DNA of 64,000 nt from Drosophila miranda (taxonomy: Eukaryota > Arthropoda > Insecta > Diptera > Drosophilidae): contig NW_022881665.1 in NCBI RefSeq assembly GCF_003369915.1, forward strand, positions 124,001 to 188,000, read 5' to 3'. Both the position numbers and the translations under genes were made by a program. Positions 53,055-64,000 of this stretch are shown piece after piece. A model generated the notes under the pieces. The model saw only the letters and a program-made list of their open reading frames with translations. It searched no databases and was not told the origin of the DNA. Numbering within the stretch: the stretch's first letter is position 1; each line of letters begins with the position of its first letter.

Positions 53055-53328
53055 AATTTTCATTGGCATTTAAATCGAACGGTTTCGGCGCGTTCTCCGC
53101 TTTGTGGCTATTTTTCGTGAACTGTGAATTGTGAGTGGTGTCGGTGGGCATAGGCATAGTCTGCGAGTGATCATTTGTGTCTTGGCATTTGCATTAATCT
53201 TAAATTGTTTCTTTGGGAACGCATTTAACTGGACGTGGTGTGTACAGAGCGGATTTTGCATCAACGCGAAGGCGAGGAAGTTTTTTGTGTTTCGAGTGAA
53301 CGCCAAGGCAAAGGGACATCAGAGCAAA
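53055..53328 (+). promoter_or_regulatory. polo: polo copy 8 5' flank and 5' UTR
   Basis: As 4721-4995. Confidence 0.45.
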
Positions 53329-55606
53329 ATGGCCGCAAAACCAGAGGATAAAAGCACAGATATACCGGATCGTCTCTTCGACTCCAATCAACGCAGGACG
53401 TATAAGCGTATGCGCTTCTTTGGAAAGGTAAGACTTGCCCCAGAAGTGGATCATTGTGTTCTAGGGAATCCTCATGCACATTTTAACAACTCTGCGCAGC
53501 CTCACAGCGCTGGGCATACACATATGTATGTAAGGCATGCAAACCAACACATACAAGCATGCGGCTTACATCTATTTTCGCCTCAGTTTCCTTTGGCACC
53601 CTTCCACTGTTTTATGTGTGAACGCGTGCGTGTGTGTGCCTGGTAGAGTTGTCAAAGAAGTGACGGCCCAGCCACATACATGCATGCAAACGTACATTCT
53701 TTTTTTTTTGTCGCGTCGCATTCAATTTACAATTATTTAGTAAAAAATTGTGGCTATAATGAGATGTTTTGCAATTGCTTGTGTAGGGCGGCTTTGCCAA
53801 GTGCTACGAAATCATCGATGTGGAGACCGACGATGTTTTTGCCGGCAAAATCGTATCAAAGAAGCTGATGATCAAGCACAACCAGAAGGAGAAGACCGCT
53901 CAGGAGATTACCATTCATCGTAGTCTCAATCATCCAACATAGTGAAGTTCCATAGCTATTTCGAGGATGTCCAGAACATTTACATTGTCCTGGAGCTTTG
54001 CAAGAAGCGGGTAAGTACGCCGGAAATTCAGCATAGCATGCGTTCTTCCGAACTAATGGATCCCGCCTTTTTGCCACTCAGTCGATGATGGAGCTGCACA
54101 AGCGCCGGAAAAGCATCACGGAGTTCGAGTGCCGCTACTACATTTACCAGATCATCCAAGCGTCAAGTATCTGCACGACAACCGCATTATCCATCGCGAC
54201 TTGAAGCTAGGAAACCTGTTCTTAAACGATATGCTGCACGTGAAGATTGGCGACTTTGGCCTAGCCACTCGCATCGAATATGAGGGCGAACGCAAGAAGA
54301 CTCTGTGCGGCACCCCAAACTACATTGCCCCAGAAATTCTCACCAAAAAGGGGCATTCGTTCGAAGTGGACATATGGTCCATGGCTGCGTCATGTACACT
54401 CTGTTGGTAGGCCAACCCCGTTTGAGACCAAAACGCTGAAGGACACTTATTCAAAGATCAAGAAGTGCGAGTACAGAGTGCCAAGCTACTTGAGAAAACC
54501 TGCTGCTGATATGGTGATCTCCATGCTCCAGCCGAACCCTGAGAGCCGCCCAGCAATTGGCCAGTTGCTGAACTACGACTTCCTGAAGGGCTCGAAGGTG
54601 CCAACGTTCTTGCCAAGCTCTTGCCTAACTATGGCTCCGCGAATTGGCATCAACGACACCATTGAAGACTCCATTCATCGCAAGCCGCTGATGGAGATGA
54701 ACGGCATTAGGGATGATACTCGTCTGGAGTCAACATTCCTCAATACCAACTTGCACGACGCCATCACTGCCTTGGCCCAGGTGTGCCGCCACAACGAAGA
54801 CTACCGCAGCGACATTGAGAGCTTGCACCAGCAGCTCACCAATCTGATCAACAACAAGTTTGTAATCATTGCAGTGATTGTATCTGTTAAATAATTATTA
54901 ATCATCTCGTGCTTACAGCCGCGCATACTGCAAGGCAATCTCGGGGATGAGAATACCGATCCTGCAGCACAGCCGCTCTTCTGGATATCCAAATGGGTCG
55001 ACTACAGTGACAAATACGGCTTCGGTTATCAGCTCTGTGATGAGGGCATTGGCGTTATGTTCAACGACACAACCAAATTGATTCTGCTTCCGAACCAGAT
55101 CAACGTCCACTTCATAGACAAGGACGGAAAGGAGAGCTACATGACTACGACCGATTACTGCAAGACGCTTGATAAAAAGATGAAGCTGCTTTCCTACTTC
55201 AAGCGTTACATGATCGAGCATCTCGTGAAGGCTGGAGCCAATAATGTGAACATTGAGAGTGATCAGATATCGCGTATGCCCCATTTGCACTCCTGGTTCC
55301 GCACAACGTGTGCTGTGGTCATGCATCTTACCAACGGTTCCGTACAGGTAGCTACACAAATTTAGTAAATGCTCTCCCGACTTATAGAAATTAACCAAAA
55401 CTATTCCTGATTTCAGCTTAATTTTCGGATCACATGAAGCTCATTCTTTGTCCGCGTATGAGTGCCATTACATACGTGGATCACGAGAAGAACTTCCGCA
55501 CATATCGCTTCTCGACCATCGTGGAGAACGGTGTGTCCAAAGATTTATATCAAAAGATACGCTATGCCAAGAAAAACTTAGAAAAATGCTGGAGAAGATG
55601 TTCTTA
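53329..55606 (+). pseudogene. polo: polo copy 8, few frameshifts, ancestral-like exon 4
   Basis: Exons fall at 53329-53427, 53787-54010, 54082-54858, 54919-55347 and 55417 to about 55606. Breaks are a lost C near 53935 (HP then a stop), a lost G near 54160, a lost T near 54382, a lost C near 54417, a missing G at the exon 3 donor, and a lost T near 55424. Exon 4 is intact (143 codons). It reads Gly377 and Asp399, as in D. melanogaster Polo from memory, where copies 1-7 read Glu at both. Being one base from open at each site, it may be functional if the calls are wrong. Confidence 0.85.
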
Positions 55607-56308
55607 ATTGTTGGATGATGTTCACCATCTCCACAACCTACCAGCGGACTATCATTCTAAGCAAAATGTTAGTTTAAGCTAAATCACGAACGCCTTAGCC
55701 AACCCAACCTAACCTCGTCGACTAAAATATCACCAATTCCCCATTCATCTGTTCCCACGCCAATCGTAGTTTCTGTCCAAAATTTGTATTTACTGTTTAA
55801 CGTTTTTTTTTGTTTGTTTTTGCATTCACTTTAGTTCCTGTTTAACGTTTATATCTGTTCAAATATTCGTACACGATATCGAAAGAATTATTAATAAATA
55901 AAAATAAATGTAACTTTTAAAATTACAAGTAATCCTCGATCGCCACGCATCATTTCAACAATTCGAACATTTGTGTAGAAAAAAACAACAAACAAAACAT
56001 GGATGTTAACTATTAGAACCCTGCGTTGGAGAAACATTTCTTTTGTATTTTACCTAAAGCTAATAAAATTTGAACCACTGTAGTATAAATACAATGCTTC
56101 TCAAATTATTCAAATTGGAAGATTTTACGTCTTCAAATTGATTCTAGGAATGTCTTATGTATTATATTTCTGTTTTCTAGTACCGTCGCCAAATTCTATT
56201 GTCGCTGACGCACGAATTAGGAAACTTGAAACAATTTATCGCAGTTCCGTGAAGTATCTGGTAATTTTTTTTTGGAGTATAGAGAAAGATCGATATAAAA
56301 AAAAGACT
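55607..56308 (+). other. polo: polo copy 8 3' UTR and 3' flank
   Basis: Contains the 35-bp block (near 55712-55742) shared with copies 2 and 9. The part from 55760 to 56300 has very many one-base losses. No gene is seen. Confidence 0.65.
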
Positions 56309-57458
56309 TTAAATACAGTGTTTTTTCCGCATATACGTCAGGTTGCCCATCTGTTGATGTTAATGTAGGTGACAATTTTGTTGTTTGCTGTGTGGTGGCT
56401 CATCAATCTCCGTGGTGTCACTGATCACGTTGTGGGAACGTTGATTGCCACATCTTCTGGAAAGAGCGGCGCTAGACGAGTGATAGGGCGCTTGTATACG
56501 CCAGATGCTGTCTTAACGTCAACCACTCGTACGTGTTGTCCTGTCCAGGATATGTCTTAATGATGCGACCCATTGGCCACTTCATTACAGGAAGTTGTCT
56601 TCCTTAACCAAAACTAATAATCCTTCAGTACGTTTGGTGAAGCGGTCTTCCATTTATGCCGAGCTTGCAATTCTTGGAGGTATTCTGTAGACCATTGTTT
56701 CCAGAATGAATCCTTAGGCGCGATACCAATTCCAGCGCTTGACCAATGTTCTTCCTTGTTGATCAGTATTGACGTCAGGAGGCGTTGTCAATGGTTCACC
56801 AATCAAGAAGTGTCCTGGGGTGAGCGCTGTTGTATCAGTGGGTTGCTGGTTGCATACGGTACATAAACCGTCTACAGTTTGGTCGTCGCAACTAGAACTT
56901 GAACCAGTTGGACTGCGGAGTGGGTATCCTACGGTGCGCAAGGGAGGGTCTGAAGACACGGCGACAGCCTCTGATGATTGCGATGGAAGATGAGTGACAG
57001 GCAGTTATGTACTGTTTCTGATACTGATTTTATTGATAAAACTGATTCTTATTTATAGGTGATAAAAGGTACAAAAGTGCTGAGTCTGTAAAATATATGT
57101 TTTGTGTATTATGATAATTTTAGTGTCTGGTGGGCAATTGCGATATTTGATGGTCAGCAACTGCCCGCTGTCTTTGCCATCTGCGGAGAGAGTGCATTGT
57201 CAGCAGAACTCACTGCAGTGGCCAGTGTTGTGTGAGAGTATTATATTACATGTTAAATAGAACACTGTGTCACGGTGCCACTGTGTTATGCCGACGGTAT
57301 TATAAACTATTACTTAAGCATATTTCTGCAACTGAATAGAGAAATAGAGTGCTCTGATTTCAGAAAAGTAGTTGCGTTGACTTATCAGTCTCACAAGTAT
57401 ATAAAAATTCATCTACTAAAATTTATTATAGCTCGATTTATGTACAGCGCACATCACT
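56309..57458 (-). mobile_element. BEL/Pao remnant E10 (short type)
   Basis: Pol C-terminal domain (to about 56840) and LTR with the E3-type junction. One-base losses break the frame near 56394, 56442, 56535, 56594 and 56712. Confidence 0.87.
56845..57458 (-). repeat. BEL LTR of E10, upstream of polo copy 9
   Basis: Short-type LTR, with the CTGAATAGAGAAATAG form. Confidence 0.68.
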
Positions 57459-57730
57459 AATTTTCATTGGCATTTAAATCGAACGGTTTCGGCGCGTTCT
57501 CCGCTTGTGGCTATTTTTCGTGAACTGTGAATTGTGAGTGGTGTCGGTGGGCATAGCATAGTCTGCGAGTGATCATTTGTGTCTTGGCATTTGCATTAAT
57601 CTTAAATTGTTTCTTTGGGAACGCATTTAACTGGACGTGGTGTGTACAGAGCGGATTTTGCATCAACGCGAAGGCGAGGAAGTTTTTTGTGTTTCGAGTG
57701 AACGCCAAGGCAAAGGGACATCAGAGCAAA
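57459..57730 (+). promoter_or_regulatory. polo: polo copy 9 5' flank and 5' UTR
   Basis: As 4721-4995 with small losses. Confidence 0.45.
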
Positions 57731-60011
57731 ATGGCCGCAAAACCGGAGGATAAAAGCACAGATATACCGGATCGTCTCTTCGACTCCAATCAACGCAGGA
57801 CGTATAAGCGTATGCGCTTCTTTGGAAAGGTAAGACTTGCCCCAGAAGTGGATCATTGTGTTCTAGGGAATCCTCATGCACATTTTAACAACTCTGCGCA
57901 GCCTCACAGCGCTGGGCATACACATATGTATGTAAGGGCATGCAAACCAACACATACAAGCATGCGGCTTACATCTATTTTCGCCTCAGTTTCCTTTGGC
58001 ACCCTTCCACTGTTTTATGTGTGAACGCGTGCGTGTGTGTTGCCTGTAGAGTTGTCAAAGAAGTGACGGCCAGCCACATACATGCATGCAAACGTACATT
58101 CTTTTTTTTTGTCGCGTCGCATTCAATTTACAATTATTTAGTAAAAATTGTGGCTATAATGAGATGTTTTTGCCAATTGCTTGTGTAGGCGGCTTTGCCA
58201 AGTGCTACGAAATCATCGATGTGGAGACCGACGATGTTTTTGCCGGCAAAATCGTATCAAAGAAGCTGATGATCAAGCACAACCAGAGGAGAAGACCGCT
58301 CAGGAGTTACCATTCATCGTAGTCTCAATCATCCAACATAGTGAAGTTCCATAGCTATTTCGAGGATGTCCAGAACATTTACATTGTCCTGGAGCTTTGA
58401 CAAGAAGCGGGTAAGTACGCCGGAAATTCAGCATAGCATGCGTTCTTCCGAAACTAATGGATCCCGCCTTTTTGCCACTCAGTCGATGATGGAGCTGCAA
58501 CAAGCGCCGGAAAAGCATCACGGAGTTCGAGTTGCCGCTACTACATTTACCAGATCATCCAAGGCGTCAAGTATCTGCACGACAACCGCATTATCCATCG
58601 CGACTTGAAGCTAGGAAACCTGTTCTTAAACGATATGCTGCACGTGAAGATTGGCGACTTTGGCCTAGCCACTCGCATCGAATATGAGGGCGAACGCAAG
58701 AAGACTCTGTGCGGCACCCCAAACTACATTGCCCAGAATTCTCACCAAAAAGGGGCATTCGTTCGAAGTGGACATATGGTCCATTGGCTGCGTCATGTAC
58801 ACTCTGTTGGTAGGCCAACCGCCGTTTGAGACCAAAACGCTGAAGGACACTTATTCAAAGATCAAGAAGTGCGAGTACAGAGTGCCAAGCTACTTGAGAA
58901 AACCTGCTGCTGATATGGTGATCTCCATGCTCCAGCCGAACCCTGAGAGCCGCCAGCAATTGGCCAGTTGCTGAACTACGACTTCCTGAAGGGCTCGAAG
59001 GTGCCAACGTTCTTGCAAGCTCTTGCCTAACTATGGCTCCGCGAATTGGCATCAACGACACCATTGAAGACTCCATTCATCGCAAGCCGCTGATGGAGAT
59101 GAACGGCATTAGGGATGATACTCGTCTGGAGTCAACATTCCTCAATACCAACTTGCACGACGCCATCACTGCCTGGCCCAGGTGTGCCGCCACAACGAAG
59201 ACTACCGCAGCGACATTGAGAGCTTGCACCAGCAGCTCACCAATCTGATCAACAACAAGGTTTGTAATCATTGCAGTGATTGTATCTGTTAAATAATTAT
59301 TAATCATCTCGTGCTTACAGCCGCGCATACTGCAAGGCAATCTCGGGGATGAGAATACCGATCCTGCAGCACAGCGCTCTTCTGGATATCCAAATGGGTC
59401 GACTACAGTGACAAATACGGCTTCGGTTATCAGCTCTGTGATGAGGGCATTGGCGTTATGTTCAACGACACAACCAAATTGATTCTGCTTCCGAACCAGA
59501 TCAACGTCCACTTCATAGACAAGGACGGAAAGGAGAGCTACATGACTACGACGATTACTGCAAGACACTTGATAAAAAGATGAAGCTGCTTTCCTACTTC
59601 AAGCGTTACATGATCGAGCATCTCGTGAAGGCTGGAGCCAATAATGTGAACATTGAGAGTGATCAGATATCGCGTATGCCCCATTTGCACTCCTGGTTCG
59701 CACAACGTGTGCTGTGGTCATGCATCTTACCAACGGTTCCGTACAGGTAGCTACACAAATTTAGTAAATGCTCTCCCGACTTATAGAAATTAACCAAAAC
59801 TATTCCTGATTTCAGCTTAATTTTTCGGATCACATGAAGCTCATTCTTTGTCCGCGTTATGAGTGCCATTACATACGTGGATCACGAGAAGAACTTCCGC
59901 ACATATCGCTTCTCGACCATCGTGGAGAACGGTGTGTCCAAAGAATTATATCAAAAGATACGCTATGCCAAGAAAAACTTAGAAAAAATGCTGGAGAAGA
60001 TGTTTCTTTAA
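57731..60011 (+). pseudogene. polo: polo copy 9, frameshifted (possibly sequence error)
   Basis: Exon 1 (57731-57829) is intact. Exon 2 has losses near 58287, 58306 and 58335 and an extra A near 58400. Exon 3 has extra bases near 58500 and 58533 and losses near 58735, 58953, 59017 and 59174. Exon 4 (from 59322) has losses near 59375, 59552 and 59699. It carries Gly377 and Asp399 like copy 8, and a CCG codon for Pro in GQPPF. The last codon before the stop is Leu, where copies 1-3 have Val. Confidence 0.85.
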
Positions 60012-60744
60012 TTGTTGGATGATGTTCACCATCTCCACAACCTACCAGCGGACTATCATTCTAAGGCAAAATGTTAGTTTAAGCTAAATCACGAACGCCT
60101 TAGCCAACCAACCTAACCTCGGGGTCGACTTAATATCACCAATTCCCATTCTGTTCCCACGCCAATTCTTTCCACAATCGTAGTTTCTGTCCAAATTTGT
60201 ATTTACTGTTTAACGTTTTTTTTTTCGTTTGTGTTTTGCATTCCACTTTAGTTCCTGTTTAACGTTTATATCTGTTCAAATATTTTCGTACACGAATATC
60301 GAAAGAAATTATTAATAAATAAAAATAAATGTATACTTTTAGAAATTACAAGTAATCTCGATCGCCCACGCATCATTTCAACAATTCGAACATTTGTGTA
60401 GAAAAACAACAAACAAAACATGGATGTTAACTATTAGAACCTGCGGTTTGGGAGTAAACATTTCTTTTGTATTTTTACCTAAGCTAATAAAATTTGAACC
60501 ACTGTAGTAATAAATACAATGCTTCTCAAATTATTCAAATTGGAAGATTTTACGTCTCAAATTGATTCTAGGAATGTCTTATGTATTATATTTCTGTTTT
60601 CTGAGTACCGTCGGCCAAATTTCTATTGTTTCGGCTGACGCACGAATTAGGAAACTTGAAACAATTTATCGCAGTTCAGGTGTAAGTATCGTGGTAATTT
60701 TTTTTTTTGGAGGTATAGAGAAGATCGGATATAAAAAAAAGACT
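60012..60744 (+). other. polo: polo copy 9 3' UTR and 3' flank
   Basis: Contains the 35-bp block near 60116-60147. No gene is seen. Confidence 0.65.
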
Positions 60745-62170
60745 TTAAATACAGTGTTTTTTCCGCAGTATACGTCAGGTTGCCATCTGTTGATGTTAAT
60801 GTAGGTGACAATTTTGTTGTTCGCTGTGTGGGTGGCTCATCAATCTCCGTGGTGTCTATGATCACGTTGTGGGAACGTTTGATTGCCACATCTTCTGAAA
60901 GAGCGGCGCTAGACGAGTGATAGGGCGCTTGTATACGCAGATGCTGTCTTAACGTCAACCACTCGTACGTGGTTGTCCTGTCCAGGATATGTCTTAATGA
61001 TGCGACCCATTGGCCACTTCATTACAGGAAGGTTGTCTTCCTTAACCAAAACTAATAATCCTTCAGGTACGTTTGGTGAAGCGGTCTTCCATTTATGCCG
61101 AGCTTGCAATTCTTGGAGGTATTCTGTAGACCATTGTTTCCAGAATGAATGCTTTAGGCGCAGATACCAATTCCCAGCGCTTGACCAATGTTCTTCCTTG
61201 TTGAATCAGTATTGACGTCAGGAGGCGTTGTCAATGGTTCACAATCAAGAAGTGTCCTGGGGTGAGCGCTGTTGTATCAGTGGGATCATTTGACATTGGA
61301 GTGATGGGTCGAGAATTGAGAATTGCTTTAATTTCGATTATCACTGTGTTTAGTTCTTCAAATGTCAATGAGGCTGTGTTGGTGGTTGTTATCAACAGCT
61401 TTTTTTCTGATTTTACGCCGCTTCCAGAGGCCGCAAACGATGGAGCCTGGGAGGAATGAATTTAAAATCCACTTGTTTTTTTGTTGCAATGATTCGTGAT
61501 CAGAGCACTTGCCTTTGAGCTGAATATAGAGTCTTCTAATTCTTAAGCTGGTTGTTTGCACCACAAAGTTCGTTGCATTGTCGCAATGAATAGTTTGGCA
61601 CTTCCCACGTCTGCTTAAGAATCGACGCAGGGCGGCCAAGAATGCATCTGTGGTCAGGTCGCTTACCAGCTCCAGGTGTACTGCCTTTGTGGAAAAGCAG
61701 CAGAAACACGGCGATGTATGCCTTTTCCTGGTCTTTTCCTCGGATCTTATGGTGGATCGAGATTGGTCCACAGTAGTCGACGCCTGCATTAAGAAACGGG
61801 CGTGCTTGTGTGACTCGTTGTGCTGGGAGATTGCCCATGATCTGGTGCATCAGCTTTGGTCTAGCCTTGGTGCATCTAACACAGCTGTGGATGATGCTTC
61901 TAGCCATTGTCTTGTTCATTGATAATCCAATATTGTTGTCTTGCGATTGCCCTTAATGCTTGAGCACCACAATGCATGTTCTCCTCATGTAGCTCCGCAA
62001 GATCATTTTGACGATTGGGTCATTGTAAGGCAGCAAAACTGGGTGTTTTGCGTTGTATGGAAGTAGAGCTTCTTCAAGTCTACCACCAACTCGGATGAGC
62101 TATCGTCTCCTAGGAAGGGAGATACGATATGATCGAGCTCTTTCTATCCACAGTCTTATAGCGTTGGAAC
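60745..62170 (-). pseudogene. BEL pol C-terminal domain and integrase, broken (E11)
   Basis: The integrase core is spread over frames at 61358-61789 and 61536-61919. The C-terminal domain is partly open at 60909-61109. One-base losses and gains are frequent. Confidence 0.8.
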
Positions 62171-62389
62171 TGTTTTAACTCTGCTGTAACTCGACTTGTT
62201 GTATGGTTGCAGATTATAGTGCGGGGTGAGTCAGTTTTCTGGAGAGCTCGTGGTCGCTTGTGGTTTGTAGCAGAGCGTAACATATATCACAATGCGTTCG
62301 TTGTGAAACGGTTGCTATGTCTGCAGTATATAATTCGTCCAAGTGCGTAGGTGGATTGCAAGTTACATGTTTAGCTTTTCTCTCAAGAT

Positions 62390-63990
62390 TGCTGGGTTCT
62401 ATGTTGGGTGCCTTCGTCAGTTGTCTCGAGATCCGTGCAGGAATAATGGTCCATATAACCACAGATTGTGATCTGCCAGTCTGCTCGCTGCGATTCCTCT
62501 CGACAGGACATCGGCTGCGTTGTTGGCCGATGACACGTGACGCCATTGTGACTGGTTTGTTAATGCCTGGATTTTGGCTATTCGATTTGCCACAAAGGTA
62601 TGGTATGTTGATGACGATGCGTTTATCCAGGATAACACAACGGTGGAATCACTCCAACACCATCCTGAAACCGTGTTAATGTCGGGATCCTGTCGGACTC
62701 GGTTTGTGAGCTCGGCACCGAGGACTGCAGCACTCAGTTCTAACCGTGGTAGCGATTGTTTGGCTGTCGGCGCACACGTGATTTCGAACAGAGCAGTCTT
62801 ACTGACACTTGGTTGTTTTTGTATGTAGCGCGTACATATACAGCTGCGCCATATGCTCGTTCTGATGCATCTACAAACGTATGGTGTTCTTGGGTAACTG
62901 GAGTTTTACCATCGTAGTATGCCGGGGAACTTGCATTTTGTTCAATGTTGTAAGTCGTCCGGTATTCTTTCCATTCGGTTTGGTGTTGTAATGGTATATT
63001 CGTCATCCCAATCCAGTTTGAGCTCCCAAAGTTGTTGCATGAAGATTTTTGCCTTTACTACACCGGTGCAAAGAGTCTAGTGGGTCAAAGTTTTGGGCCA
63101 GTTCGAACATACCACCCGTTTGGTGATGCGTGTAGCCTGGCTTTTCTGTGTTCGTCCACACAATGTATCCTTCTTCGGCATCAGATTGAGACCAGAGTTT
63201 TCACGCTGTAGTGCTCTAGTGTCTCTCCTAGTTTTACATCGGTTACAGTATCCTCTTTGGGGATTCCTTGGAGAGTTGCTCATTGTTGGAGCACCACTTG
63301 CGCAATTTGAATCCGGACGGTAGCAATATTTTATTTAGTTCTTGTCGAACATGAATTGCCTCTGGAATCGTGTTTGCTCCAGTTAGACAGTCCGTCAACA
63401 TAGAAATCGGTTTTAATGTTGTTGATCCTACTGGTAGTCTGTCTTTGTATTGTATTGTCAAATGATCCAGACATTTCGTTGCTAGGAACGGAGCAGCTGT
63501 TGTCCCATATGTTACTGTTTCAGGCGATAGTACCTGATCTCTTCGGATGGATTGTTTCTCCAGACTATCATCTGATAGAATTGATCCTCCGGGTTCATCC
63601 ACACTTGCCGGTACATCTTTTCTATGTCCGCTGTGAATACGTACTTATGAATTCGAAATCGTAGCAGAATGGACATAAGTTCGCTCTGAACGGTGGGTCC
63701 AGCCTGCAGAATGTCGTTCAAAGATTTCCCGCTTGTTGATTTGCATGAAGGCATCGAAATACTACCCGAAGCTTTGTGGTGGTGCTTTCAGGTTTGAGTA
63801 CACAATGATGTGGAATGAAGTAGTGCCTTTTTGGGAACTTTTGATGCTGGCACACCTTTCATATGTCTAGTCTTCATACTCTTCCATGAAGTCCACATAA
63901 CTCTTCCAAGTTTCTGGTGAGCTTCGCCGCTCCAACGCTAGGAATCTTTTTGTTGCGGTTTCCAACGACTCCCCAGGGCTGAAGGGTGGC
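62390..63990 (-). pseudogene. BEL pol RNase H and reverse transcriptase, broken (E11)
   Basis: RNase H fragments lie at 62417-63006 and RT at 63243-63754 (RT N-terminal start SGKSLNDILQAGPTVQSELMSILL open). The YVDD region reads out of frame because of a base change in the run near 63390-63415. It shares the 62682 TCGGGATCC variant with E7. Confidence 0.8.
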
Positions 63991-64000
63991 AATCAATATC

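Larger units (their letters stand above)
60745..64000 (-). mobile_element. BEL/Pao remnant E11 (long type, cut by window edge)
   Basis: Pol C-terminal domain, integrase, full but badly degraded linker (62160-62370), RNase H and RT. The shared 1.16 kb protease deletion junction is at about 63987, just before the window ends. It lacks the E1/E2 nonsense change (intact Glu codon near 63680). Confidence 0.87.

Overview
This is eukaryotic nuclear DNA, almost certainly from a Drosophila. Evidence: an intron-containing gene whose product reads as Polo kinase (a Polo-type catalytic domain plus polo-box domain); a BEL/Pao-class LTR retrotransposon; and two 1.1-1.2 kb non-autonomous Helitrons of the DINE-1/ISY type. 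The Helitron type and the residues that differ from D. melanogaster Polo (from memory) suggest the obscura group. Species and chromosome are inference.

The window is one tandem array. Nine polo copies on the + strand start at 4996, 13312, 17804, 27811, 33443, 37823, 46005, 53329 and 57731. Each keeps its four introns, so they are DNA-level duplicates and not retrocopies. Between successive polo copies lies a deleted BEL/Pao element on the - strand. One long terminal repeat (LTR) sits immediately upstream of each polo copy. The BEL pol 3' end abuts the 3' flank of the preceding polo copy, and no second LTR is visible.

Spacers are of two kinds. Long spacers hold integrase, RNase H, reverse transcriptase and gag remnants: 1-4720, 7997-13037, 21737-27536, 40777-44447, 48969-53054 and 60745-64000. 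Short spacers hold only the pol C-terminus joined to the LTR: 16347-17528, 32003-33166, 36419-37556, 44570-45728 and 56309-57458. Exact deletion junctions recur between units, so the BEL copies spread by segmental duplication of a composite unit, not by repeated transposition. Helitrons lie at 20464-21585 and 30804-31993 in the 3' flanks of polo copies 3 and 4.

Polo copies 1-3 are uninterrupted (575 codons each). Copy 4 has a one-base insertion near its end. Copies 5-9 carry many one-base indels, mostly losses from short homopolymers, which also hit introns and BEL sequence in the same stretches. Much of this looks like unpolished long-read sequence, so their pseudogene status is provisional.

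The most interesting possibility is an ampliconic, perhaps sex-linked, polo array. In it, each BEL LTR points away from the polo copy it precedes and toward the 3' end of the previous one. That geometry could produce antisense polo RNA. Diagnostic sites in polo and in BEL show mosaic copies, implying gene conversion or unequal exchange.
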